DNA of 64,000 nucleotides from Ruminiclostridium cellobioparum DSM 1351 = ATCC 15832 (lineage in GTDB: Bacteria > Bacillota > Clostridia > Acetivibrionales > DSM-1351), in assembly GCF_000621505.1 (NCBI RefSeq), contig NZ_JHYD01000002.1:124001-188000 (forward strand), read 5' to 3'. Below are positions 56,768-64,000 of the stretch, piece after piece. Position 1 is the stretch's first letter; each line of letters starts with the position of its first letter. The notes beneath the pieces are model-generated. The model did no database searches and was not told the origin of the DNA. It saw nothing but the letters and a program-made list of their open reading frames with translations. The position numbers and the translations under genes were made by a program.

Positions 56768-58555
56768 TCAGGCATTCTGCTGCTGGTACTGGAGCTGGTA
56801 CAGGGAGTAGTACATACCTTTTGCCGCCAGGAGCTCCTGATGGGTTCCGCTCTCGTGAACCTTTCCCTTGTGCAGGACGATGATCTTATCTGCGTGCTGG
56901 ATGGTGGAAAGTCTGTGGGCAATAACAATTGTTGTCCTGTTTTTTGTGAGTTTGGTCAGTGCATCCTGTATCAGTATTTCGGTTTCGGTATCGATATTGG
57001 AGGTTGCCTCATCCAGCACCAGAATGACAGGATCAAAGGCCAGTGCACGGGCAAAGGCCAGAAGCTGGCGCTGACCAGAGGAAAAAGTGGAGCCTCTTTC
57101 CATGACCTCCTCATTATAGCCGTTTGGAAGCCTGCTTATAAAGCCGTCAGCATTGACATAGCGGGCTGCTTCCTGGAGTTTTTCATCGGTTATGCTCTCC
57201 TCATTGAGACGGATGTTATCGTTAAGCCTGCCGCTGAACAGGAAAACATCCTGCAGCACAACACCTATGGCTTTTCTGAGGGAGGCTTTTTGTACATCTT
57301 TTATATTGATACCGTTTATTAAAATCTCACCGCGATGTATTTCATAAAATCTGCTCAAAAGATTGATAATTGAAGTCTTTCCGGCCCCGGTATGACCGAC
57401 GATAGCTATGGCACGGCCTGCAGGAACCCTGAAGCTCACATCCTTTAGAACCCAGTTTTCATCATTGTAGGCAAACCATACGTTTTTAAATTCAATATCA
57501 CCTGCTGCTGCCTCAGCGTCAAATTCCAGGCTTCCGGCATCCTCCTCGGCAGGCGTGTCAAGGATCATGAAAATCCTTTCGGAAGCAGCCATTGAGGACT
57601 GGAGGATATTGTATTTTTCGGCCAGATCGTTAATGGGCTGGAAAAGCAGAGAAATATAGTTTATCAGTGCATACAGGACTCCGAATTCCATGGAGTTATC
57701 AATAACTTTGCCTCCTCCGTTCCATATTAACAGAGCTATAGTGAGGGAGGCGACCATTTCAATCACGGGTCTGAAAAGACCAAAGGTCACAACCTCATTC
57801 ATTGAAGCTTTATAATATGCCTTGCCGATTTTGTCAAACCTTTCAAAATTGGGCTTTTCCTTATTGAACAGCTGTATTATGCGCATACCTGAAATATTTT
57901 CGGATATGGCTGAATTTACTCTGGCAATTGCGGTGCGGACATTTCGGTAAACCTTTCTTATGCGCAGTCTGAAGATAACGGTCAGTATCAGTACCACCGG
58001 CATGGCTGCCAGCGTGATCCACGTCAGGGAGCTGTTCAGCCGGAACATTATTATGACAGCCCCCAGCAATATGGCAAAATCCTTGAGCAATGTTATAAGA
58101 ACATTGGTATACATGTCATTGAGGGTTTCGGTGTCATTGGTTATACGGGTGACAAGCCTGCCGATGGGATTCCTGTCAAAATAGGACAGCGGCAGCTTTT
58201 GAAGATGTGAAAAAACAAGCTGCCGGATGTTGTAGATAATGTACTGCCCGGCGTAACTTAATACATATATCTGCAGCAGGTTGAACACAAAGCCTGCTGC
58301 AACCAGCAGCACAAAATAAACACCCATCCTGTTCAGGGCGGATATGTTGCTTTTTTTAATATAGTCATCAATAGCTATACCCATCAAGTAGGGTCTGGCC
58401 AGGTCTACCAGTGTTGCTGCAAACAAAAAGATTACTGCAAGCAGAAAAAGATACCAGTATTTTTTCGCAAATTTTAAAAGGCGTTTCATTAATCTGGAAT
58501 CATAAGCTTTTTCTGATATTTCCTCTTCCTGCATTATATTATTCTCTTCCGACAT
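56768..58555 (-). CDS. ABC exporter half-transporter, catalytic-site partner
   Basis: This 595-residue protein has six membrane segments (residues about 30-325) and a C-terminal ATPase with Walker A GHTGAGKTS, signature FSSGQRQ, and Walker B VILVLDEATS with the catalytic Glu. It forms a heterodimer with the product of the gene just upstream (58600-60342; gap 44 bases). Such pairs export drugs, lipids or peptides. The substrate is unknown. Confidence 0.93.
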   Translation of the reverse strand: MSEENNIMQEEEISEKAYDSRLMKRLLKFAKKYWYLFLLAVIFLFAATLVDLARPYLMGIAIDDYIKKSNISALNRMGVYFVLLVAAGFVFNLLQIYVLSYAGQYIIYNIRQLVFSHLQKLPLSYFDRNPIGRLVTRITNDTETLNDMYTNVLITLLKDFAILLGAVIIMFRLNSSLTWITLAAMPVVLILTVIFRLRIRKVYRNVRTAIARVNSAISENISGMRIIQLFNKEKPNFERFDKIGKAYYKASMNEVVTFGLFRPVIEMVASLTIALLIWNGGGKVIDNSMEFGVLYALINYISLLFQPINDLAEKYNILQSSMAASERIFMILDTPAEEDAGSLEFDAEAAAGDIEFKNVWFAYNDENWVLKDVSFRVPAGRAIAIVGHTGAGKTSIINLLSRFYEIHRGEILINGINIKDVQKASLRKAIGVVLQDVFLFSGRLNDNIRLNEESITDEKLQEAARYVNADGFISRLPNGYNEEVMERGSTFSSGQRQLLAFARALAFDPVILVLDEATSNIDTETEILIQDALTKLTKNRTTIVIAHRLSTIQHADKIIVLHKGKVHESGTHQELLAAKGMYYSLYQLQYQQQNA

Positions 58556-58599
58556 TGTTAACCTCCATGAGCGCGCAGCGGCTCCAAATATATGTTTTC

Positions 58600-60342
58600 T
58601 TAGCTCTGTTCCAGTTGGTCTATGAGTAATTGCTTGTTATAAAGTTCATGATAAAACCCGTTCCGAGCCAGCAGTTCATCATGAGTTCCTCTTTCCGAAA
58701 CCCTTCCTTCCTCCAGGACGATGATTTCGTCGGCATCCTTGACTGCAGATATTCTATGCGAAACAATAATACTTGTTCTTTCTTTCATAATGTTTTTCAG
58801 GTCTTTAAGGATTTCCTCCTCGGTACTGGCATCCACTGCCGAAAGGCAATCGTCCAGTATCAACATGGCCGGAGAACCTATGACTGCACGTGCTATGGCC
58901 ACGCGCTGCTTCTGTCCTCCGGAAAGGGTTACACCCCTTTCACCCAGTACCGTTTCAAATTTGTCGGGAAATTCGTTGATGCTGTCCAGAATACGTGCTG
59001 TTTTTGCTGCTGAAACTATTTGTTCCGAAGTGTTATTTCTAAAGAAGTCAATATTTTCAGCTATGGTATCCGAAAACAGGAAGGTATCCTGGGGCACACT
59101 CCCTATACTGCTCCTGAGAGCCGACAATGGAATTTTATTTATGTCGATGCCGTCTATAAACAGAGTTCCCTCGGGGGCCTTTAACAGTCTTGAAATAAGA
59201 TTTATCAGTGTCGTTTTACCGCTGCCGGTACGCCCGATGATTCCGAGGGTTTTACCTGCTGCTATGCTTATGTTGATGTTGCTTAAGACAGACCTTTCGG
59301 TACCGGGATAGGTGAAGTCCAGGTTTTTAAATTCAACCAATCCCTTTACGGAAGCTTTCTCAACAACGCTCTCATCGGTTATTTCAGGTGTTTCATCCAT
59401 GATGGTATTTATTCGTTCCAGGGATACAAAGCCCCTCTGGAACATGTTAGCTACCCAGCCTATGGCTGTAATGGGCCAGATAAGCATGCCAAGGTAGCTG
59501 TTGAAGGCTACGAAACCGCCCAGGGTCACCGCACCCTGGATAACCAGCACACCGCCAAACCACAGCGCAATTACAAAGGAAAGCGCCGATATGGACATGA
59601 CTGTAGGAAACATCATACTCATCAGCCTGACATATTTAAGATTAGCCTCCCGGTTAACCGCATTTATGCGTTCAAATCTTGATATCTCCTTTTTTTCCTG
59701 TGCAAAGGCCTTTATTACTCTTATTCCTGAGAAATTTTCCCGTGCAGCTTCGGTAAGGTTTGAAAAAGCTTCCTGCTGTTTTTGTACCCTGGACTGCATT
59801 ATTTTCATAAAGAAAACCACCGCAATGCCAAGCAGCAAAAGAGGAAGGAAACAGGCTGCCGTCAGCTTGAGGCCTCCGGTTGAAAGCATCATCACCAGAG
59901 CTACCACCGGTATTAAAAAGCTGTCAATTACAAATATGATACCCTGTCCGGAGGCCATGGTGACATTGCCCATGTCATTTGTGGCATGAGCCATCAGATC
60001 CCCGGTTTTATGAGTATTGAAGTAGTTTACGGACAGCTTTTGGAGATGGGCATAGAAACGGTTTCTCAGGGAGAGCTCTATGGATCTGGATACACTCATA
60101 AGAGTATACCTGAACAAAAATCTGAAAACAGCGACACCGACTGCTATCAGAGAAATGGCAGCAGCGTATTGGGCAAGTCTGGTTCTGGTAAGGGTACCGC
60201 TTTCAAGGAAATCGGTCACATCGCCGAGTATTTTGGGCAAAACCAGCTGCAGTATATCCACGCACAGCAGGAACACGATTCCCAAGGCATATTTGTATTT
60301 ATTTTTAGAGAGAAGGTCTCTTATATATCTCAGTTTACTCAT
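58600..60342 (-). CDS. ABC exporter half-transporter, degenerate-site partner
   Basis: This 580-residue protein has a six-segment membrane domain and an ATPase with Walker A GRTGSGKTT, signature LSGGQKQR, and Walker B MLILDDCLS, where the catalytic Glu is Asp. That is the mark of the degenerate half in BmrCD/LmrCD-type heterodimers. The start is placed at MSKLRYIRD (60342), with GGGGTAG upstream on the minus strand; a start at 60426 adds 28 atypical residues. It is divergent from the small-peptide genes at 60566. Confidence 0.93.
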   Translation of the reverse strand: MSKLRYIRDLLSKNKYKYALGIVFLLCVDILQLVLPKILGDVTDFLESGTLTRTRLAQYAAAISLIAVGVAVFRFLFRYTLMSVSRSIELSLRNRFYAHLQKLSVNYFNTHKTGDLMAHATNDMGNVTMASGQGIIFVIDSFLIPVVALVMMLSTGGLKLTAACFLPLLLLGIAVVFFMKIMQSRVQKQQEAFSNLTEAARENFSGIRVIKAFAQEKKEISRFERINAVNREANLKYVRLMSMMFPTVMSISALSFVIALWFGGVLVIQGAVTLGGFVAFNSYLGMLIWPITAIGWVANMFQRGFVSLERINTIMDETPEITDESVVEKASVKGLVEFKNLDFTYPGTERSVLSNINISIAAGKTLGIIGRTGSGKTTLINLISRLLKAPEGTLFIDGIDINKIPLSALRSSIGSVPQDTFLFSDTIAENIDFFRNNTSEQIVSAAKTARILDSINEFPDKFETVLGERGVTLSGGQKQRVAIARAVIGSPAMLILDDCLSAVDASTEEEILKDLKNIMKERTSIIVSHRISAVKDADEIIVLEEGRVSERGTHDELLARNGFYHELYNKQLLIDQLEQS

Positions 60343-60440
60343 ATGATTACTACCCCGTTTAAATAAGTTTGGCCACATGGCCGAAAGGCCGTCAAATCCT
60401 ATTATAACATAATTAACCGCCGGCAATGTATGAATTTGGA

Positions 60441-60470
60441 TGTCACAAACTACTAGAATATGATTATAAT
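60441..60470 (+). promoter_or_regulatory. Possible upstream promoter of the first small peptide gene
   Basis: TGTCAC (60441-60446), 18 bases, TATAAT (60465-60470). The upstream box resembles the one at 54714. Confidence 0.4.
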
Positions 60471-60481
60471 TATTTTTTACC

Positions 60482-60511
60482 TTGACGGTACAAATTTACC
60501 AATGATATCAT
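60482..60511 (+). promoter_or_regulatory. Promoter of the first small peptide gene
   Basis: TTGACG (60482-60487), 18 bases, TATCAT (60506-60511), 54 bases before the ATG. Confidence 0.55.
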
Positions 60512-60565
60512 AATTATGGCTGGAAAGTAAAATAATTATTATTAATGATGAAAGGAGGTCTTGTA

Positions 60566-60703
60566 ATGTACAAATTAAATAATATTAATCAACAAAAACC
60601 AAATAATACTGTTGTACCTTATACATATGGGAAAATGGTACATTGGCCTGACCTCTGTTTACGTGATGATTATTTTTACAAGTTAATCATAAATCAGCGA
60701 TAA
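60566..60703 (+). CDS. 45-residue peptide, HWxD family, copy 1
   Basis: AAAGGAGG (60551-60558) lies 7 bases before the ATG, and a terminator follows 6 bases after the stop. The peptide starts MYKLNNIN, is Asn/Gln-rich in front, and has HWPD at residues 26-29 followed by CLRDDYFYKL. It has no signal peptide or membrane segment. It resembles the second peptide at 60959 in length, start (MY), the HW-x-D core and an aromatic end. It could be a signalling or modified-peptide precursor, or a regulator; no family is recognised. Confidence 0.65.
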   Translation: MYKLNNINQQKPNNTVVPYTYGKMVHWPDLCLRDDYFYKLIINQR

Positions 60704-60709
60704 AAGTTC

Positions 60710-60745
60710 AAAGCAGTTGGGCAAAATATGGCCTGGCTGCTTTTT
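60710..60745 (+). terminator. Terminator of the first small peptide gene
   Basis: AAAGCAGTTGGGC pairs (with G-T wobbles) with GGCCTGGCTGCTTT, followed by TT. It starts 6 bases after the stop codon. Confidence 0.7.
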
Positions 60746-60838
60746 GTTTTGTCCGTCCCTGATACTTAACGTTACTGTGCCGGATATATCATTTATGTGA
60801 CGTCGGTATTACAATAAAATTACATAATTGGGAAAATA

Positions 60839-60867
60839 TTGACACAGCTGAATATGTGTTGTAAAAT
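60839..60867 (+). promoter_or_regulatory. Promoter of the second small peptide gene
   Basis: TTGACA (60839-60844), 17 bases, TAAAAT (60862-60867). A leader of about 85 bases follows, with a small GCTGCAGC palindrome. Confidence 0.65.
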
Positions 60868-60958
60868 TCATAAGGCGGCTGGGACTGAACTGCTGCAGCA
60901 TGGCAATTCATAAACAATACTGATAAAATCGATCAAAATTACGAAAGGGGGGTTAACC

Positions 60959-61099
60959 ATGTATTTAATGAATTCATGTATGAAACAACTTAACAAAGTT
61001 ATTGCACAGGAAAAACCATGCATGAATAATAATCTGCATTGGCTTGATCCTCTGTTGAATAAATGTGACAGAAGGAACTTCCTTTATAATGTATTTTAA
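60959..61099 (+). CDS. 46-residue peptide, HWxD family, copy 2
   Basis: AAAGGGGGG lies 7 bases before the ATG. The peptide begins MYLMNSCMKQ, has three Cys (residues 7, 21, 35), the HWLD core at residues 27-30, and ends RRNFLYNVF. There is no signal peptide. It is a diverged relative of the peptide at 60566, with its own promoter and terminator. Function unknown. Confidence 0.65.
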   Translation: MYLMNSCMKQLNKVIAQEKPCMNNNLHWLDPLLNKCDRRNFLYNVF

Positions 61100-61142
61100 A
61101 AAGGCCGGTTCGGATATTTACAGATAAGCATTTACAAACAAG

Positions 61143-61182
61143 AGTGATTAAGCCCGTATGTGGGATTTAATCACTTTTTTAT
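61143..61182 (+). terminator. Terminator of the second small peptide gene
   Basis: AGTGATTAAGCCC (61143-61155) pairs with GGGATTTAATCACT with one bulge, followed by TTTTT. Confidence 0.8.
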
Positions 61183-61289
61183 TTTTAAAATTTATCAAAG
61201 GATGCTTGAAGAAAATAATATGAAAAAATAGCCGGAAGCAGTATTCAGAAAGATATTGAGGCGGAATAAATGAGAAAGATGGTGAAATA

Positions 61290-61805
61290 ATGAGATTTTT
61301 TAATACGGTACAAAAAAATATGAGCTTTGTTGATGTGATAGCCAGCATTGAATATTTTATCAGACTGGACCCTGACTGCAGGTACAGACTGGCAGTGGGG
61401 ACGGACTCCCAGTTAAAAGGCAGAATCACCTGTTTTGCAACAGGTATCTATATACACAGAGAGGGCCGGGGAGCCTGGGGCTGCGTATGTAAAAGGATAC
61501 TGAACAGACAATACACAAATTTGAGAGAAAAGATAACGAAGGAAACTTCCCTTACTTATGAGATGGTTAACATGCTTAATCAGGAATTGCTGACTTCGCT
61601 GTATGATATTGCAGTCAGGTATGAAAACTTTGACTGCAGACTTGAAGCTCACATCGATGTTGGAACAAGGGGAGAAACCCGTAAACTTATTAAAGAGATG
61701 GTCGGATATTTCGAAGGTATGCCGGTAGATGCAAAAATCAAGCCGGAAGCTTTTGTTGCAAGCAGCTATGCAAACAGATACAGCCGCGATACGAGGGTAA
61801 GCTGA
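61290..61805 (+). CDS. YkuK-type RNase H-like protein (DUF458)
   Basis: This 171-residue protein has the RNase H-like pattern: AVGTDSQ with a first acidic residue near 36, LEAHIDVGTRGETRKLI near 113, and a final acidic YSRD. YkuK-like proteins are linked to RNA or spore functions in Firmicutes, but the activity is not settled. The start at 61290 has a weak ribosome site. The N-terminal segment contains an amphipathic helix. Confidence 0.82.
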   Translation: MRFFNTVQKNMSFVDVIASIEYFIRLDPDCRYRLAVGTDSQLKGRITCFATGIYIHREGRGAWGCVCKRILNRQYTNLREKITKETSLTYEMVNMLNQELLTSLYDIAVRYENFDCRLEAHIDVGTRGETRKLIKEMVGYFEGMPVDAKIKPEAFVASSYANRYSRDTRVS

Positions 61806-61844
61806 TGAATAGAATACTTTATCCGGCAGAATTGGAGACAAAAT

Positions 61845-62084
61845 ATGAATACATTGGCAATGAATGTGAAAAAATATATATCAAAGAGCAGAAACAAAAG
61901 AGACAAACTCAAGATCGGAACAATTTCGCTTGAGCATTGGGAGAGTATAGAGGGGAGCGGCAGGATTTTATCGGCAAGGAACAATAATAAAAACAATCAT
62001 AACAATCATCATAATCATAATAATTATAATTCGTCACTTTACCTTGAACAAAGCCGGATGCTCTTTTCAAGTAAGTTGAGATAA
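61845..62084 (+). CDS. Small Asn/His-rich protein
   Basis: This 79-residue protein has a basic N-terminal half (KKYISKSRNKRDKLK) and a run near residues 45-63 made almost only of Asn and His, coded by repeated AAT/AAC/CAT. The run could bind metal or be a slippage-prone repeat. GGAG lies 9 bases before the ATG. Its stop lies inside the terminator that follows. No family recognised; possibly in one transcript with the YkuK-like gene. Confidence 0.55.
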   Translation: MNTLAMNVKKYISKSRNKRDKLKIGTISLEHWESIEGSGRILSARNNNKNNHNNHHNHNNYNSSLYLEQSRMLFSSKLR

Positions 62085-62131
62085 AATAACAGGCAGCCAC
62101 ATGATTTTACCCGGCTGCCTGTTATTTTAAT
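62083..62131 (+). terminator. Terminator after the Asn/His-rich gene
   Basis: AAAATAACAGGCAGCC (62083-62098) and its exact complement at 62113-62128; a 16-bp stem with a 14-base loop, starting within the stop codon. Confidence 0.85.
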
Positions 62132-62204
62132 TAATGGCTGCCGCTCGCATACTGTTGATATTTCTGCTGAATTACTATTTAACGACCTGAAAGGAGTTTG
62201 TTGT

Positions 62205-63140
62205 ATGCTGGATGTATGTTTGCTGGGAACAGGAGGAATGATGCCGCTTCCGGACAGATGGCTTACCTCTCTGCTGTTGAGATACAAGGGCCGGATGCTC
62301 CTGGTGGATTGCGGTGAAGCTGCACAGATACCTCTGAGAATATGCGGTTGGGGCTTTAAGGCAATTGATGCGGTATTATTTACCCATTACCATGCCGATC
62401 ATGTTGCAGGTCTGACGGGATTTCTTTTAACCCTGGGCAATTCGGGAAGAGAAGAGCCGCTGACCCTGATAGGACCGGCCGGGTTAAAAACCGTTGTGGA
62501 AGGTCTCCTGGTTATAGCTCCCCGGCTGCCTTACGAAATCAGGCTGCTGGAACTGCCCCATGATCAAGGTGCGGAATTTTTATTGGGGGATATTTACGTC
62601 GGAAGTATTCCTGTTGAACATTGGATGCCATGCCTGGCGTACAGCTTTGAAATTAAAAGGCAGGGTAGGTTTGACCGCAGGAAAGCCGAACAGCTGGGGA
62701 TACCGGTGAAATACTGGAAGCAGCTGCAGAAGGGTGAACTCGTTGACCTTGAAGGAAGACGGATTAAACCTGAAATGGTGATAGGTGAACAGCGAAGAGG
62801 GATAAAGGTATCCTATTGTACAGACACCAGGCCCGTGGAAGGACTTGTTGATTTTATAAAAGACTCCGACCTCTTTATATGTGAGGGAATGTATGGTGAT
62901 AACCGGGATATGGAAAAAGCGGTTCAAAAGAAACATATGGTTTTTTCAGAGGCTGCCCTGCTCGCGAAGCGCGGTGAGGTGGAGGAACTCTGGCTGACAC
63001 ATTTCAGCCCTGCGCTGGAAAATCCGCAGGAACATATAGCTTCTGCAACTTCTGTATTTGCGAACACAATTGCAGGCTGCGATCTCATGACTAAAAATAT
63101 AAAGTTCAAGGAAATGTTAAAAGTATTCCTCGACACATAG
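62205..63140 (+). CDS. RNase Z-like metallo-beta-lactamase-fold hydrolase
   Basis: This 311-residue protein has GTGGMMPLP at the start, as in RNase Z, and the zinc motif THYHADHVAG (about residues 66-75). SIPVEHWMPCLAY, YCTDTRP and LTHFSP near residues 265-270 complete the zinc site. RNase Z trims tRNA 3' ends; a paralogue with another ester substrate is possible. AAAGGAG lies before the ATG. Confidence 0.88.
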   Translation: MLDVCLLGTGGMMPLPDRWLTSLLLRYKGRMLLVDCGEAAQIPLRICGWGFKAIDAVLFTHYHADHVAGLTGFLLTLGNSGREEPLTLIGPAGLKTVVEGLLVIAPRLPYEIRLLELPHDQGAEFLLGDIYVGSIPVEHWMPCLAYSFEIKRQGRFDRRKAEQLGIPVKYWKQLQKGELVDLEGRRIKPEMVIGEQRRGIKVSYCTDTRPVEGLVDFIKDSDLFICEGMYGDNRDMEKAVQKKHMVFSEAALLAKRGEVEELWLTHFSPALENPQEHIASATSVFANTIAGCDLMTKNIKFKEMLKVFLDT

Positions 63141-63272
63141 CAATGGGATGTTATACTGGCAAGAATCAGCTGTATGTGATAAATATTTTGATTATAATGT
63201 TTGAAAAAGATAAATTTAGCTCAAAAAAAATTGTAATTTAATAATATAGTTTTTAATTTTTATATAAAAAGA

Positions 63273-63309
63273 GGTTGTCTAAAAAAATGACATATATTTT
63301 TAGACAACC
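63273..63309. terminator. Bidirectional terminator between convergent genes
   Basis: GGTTGTCTAAAAA (63273-63285) pairs with TTTTTAGACAACC (63297-63309). The 130 bases before it hold no gene. Confidence 0.85.
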
Positions 63310-63341
63310 CAGTATGTATAAATTACATATTAGAGTATTAC

Positions 63342-64000
63342 TTAATAAGGTATCGTAAGATCAATATACTCATCATCTTCAGCAGCTTCAGTCATTGTCG
63401 GAGCAAATTCAATTGATGGATACCCCTTGAAAGAAACTGTAGGTGTTACGGTAACTGTAGAATGTCCGTATTTGGCGTACACACTCACCTGAGGAACATA
63501 AGCCTTTTTTTGTATATATGTTTGCATATACCCATTTAGTGCAAAGCATTCATAGTTGCCAATTTTTTTTCTTAGGGGTATTTTGACATGAGCACCTAAG
63601 TTTGTTTCAGCTATAACAGTTAGTTGACTATATCCACGATAAGTCGACCCTATATCATAATAACTTACTTCAGCATATGTTTCATAAGGTTTTTGGGTGT
63701 TAGTATTACAATAGAGATTGTTACTCCAACATATAGCAACAATATCTGTACTGCCAAAAGTAGGCCATATATCCCAACTCCAATCAGTTTCTAAATATAC
63801 TTCAGACAATGCGGATTGTAAGAAATGACCATATTCCCATACTGAAAAAGTTACTGTTGCAGATAAGGCTATTAATTCTGATTCTGAACTATTAGGATCT
63901 TTAAGTATTTCAATATCATTTTCGCTATAGCCCATACCCTCTAATTCTTTATTATTCTTAATAGCAGCTCTTTTTTTCAAAGCATCAAAATAGTTAAAAT
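63342..64000 (-). CDS. Unknown protein, 5' end beyond the window
   Basis: The frame is open to the window edge (residues FNYFDALKKRAA are read beyond the TTG at 63980), so the gene starts outside. The visible part is at least 219 residues. It has a charged N-terminal helix (YSENDIEILKDP) followed by an all-beta region rich in Trp, Tyr and Thr, repeated YAKYGHSTVTVTP-like strands, and an acidic end. It may be an exported or phage-type structural protein; no family recognised. Confidence 0.6.
   Translation of the reverse strand, partial: FNYFDALKKRAAIKNNKELEGMGYSENDIEILKDPNSSESELIALSATVTFSVWEYGHFLQSALSEVYLETDWSWDIWPTFGSTDIVAICWSNNLYCNTNTQKPYETYAEVSYYDIGSTYRGYSQLTVIAETNLGAHVKIPLRKKIGNYECFALNGYMQTYIQKKAYVPQVSVYAKYGHSTVTVTPTVSFKGYPSIEFAPTMTEAAEDDEYIDLTIPY

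Noticed and set aside
60566-61099. The tiny peptides as leader peptides for attenuation.
   Set aside because: No gene follows within the same transcript: each is closed by its own terminator, and neither has a run of a single regulatory codon.
61980-62035. CRISPR or tandem-repeat array in the AAT/CAT-rich stretch.
   Set aside because: Repeats are codon-sized with no spacers; it is a low-complexity coding run.

Overview
The window looks like the chromosome of an anaerobic, plant-polysaccharide-degrading member of the Clostridia, of the cellulolytic Ruminiclostridium/Hungateiclostridium type. This rests on AGGAGG-type ribosome sites, YesM/YesN and AraC sugar regulators, LplB/YtcP/LplA-type oligosaccharide ABC importers, many hemicellulose glycosidases, and an NAD-linked [FeFe] hydrogenase. 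No rRNA, tRNA, CRISPR array or intact insertion sequence was seen. The genus is an inference.

Layout. 1-823: end of a MATE exporter. 992-10209: a sugar locus with a membrane-bound AraC regulator, an ABC importer (two permeases, lipoprotein), a GH43-like enzyme and a GH120 beta-xylosidase-like enzyme. 10378-11013: uridine kinase. 11166-17739: a TetR regulator followed by an unusual operon of a tryptophan-rich membrane protein (DUF5692-like), HypB, a 900-residue iron-sulfur flavoprotein, HypA and a sugar-nucleotide-epimerase-like protein. No [NiFe] hydrogenase lies nearby. 17837-27547: a chemoreceptor, an AraC regulator divergent from a GH3 glycosidase, a YczE-like membrane protein, a CE7 acetyl esterase, an M29 aminopeptidase, a tRNA-dihydrouridine synthase and a lipoprotein. 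27845-32430: a frameshifted LuxR-type regulator, then a decayed cluster (ABC ATPase, 5'-nucleotidase, AMP-ligase and glycosyltransferase-like remnants). 33041-35427: GMP reductase and an MFS carrier.

35670-48244 is a second sugar locus: a YesM/YesN two-component system, lipoprotein, two permeases, two paralogous GH31 enzymes, an isolated GH36-N-terminus-like protein and an AraC regulator. Together with the first locus, the GH3 and the esterase, it suggests uptake and intracellular trimming of xylan- or xyloglucan-derived oligosaccharides. 48373-50187 holds an AIM24 protein, a tiny gene under a perfect LexA-box promoter, and a coiled-coil protein. 50403-54552 is a three-gene [FeFe] hydrogenase whose NuoF-like subunit has a rearranged iron-sulfur ligand set. 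54553-60342 holds a dehydrogenase between two copies of a hairpin repeat, a NUDIX gene, and a heterodimeric ABC exporter on the minus strand. 60441-61182 carries two related 45-46-residue peptide genes, each with its own promoter, ribosome site and terminator. The window ends with a YkuK-like protein, an Asn/His-rich small protein, an RNase Z-like hydrolase and a partial unknown gene.

The observations most worth following are the HypAB/flavoprotein/DUF5692 operon, the paired tiny peptides, the hydrogenase ligand swap and the LexA-controlled small gene.
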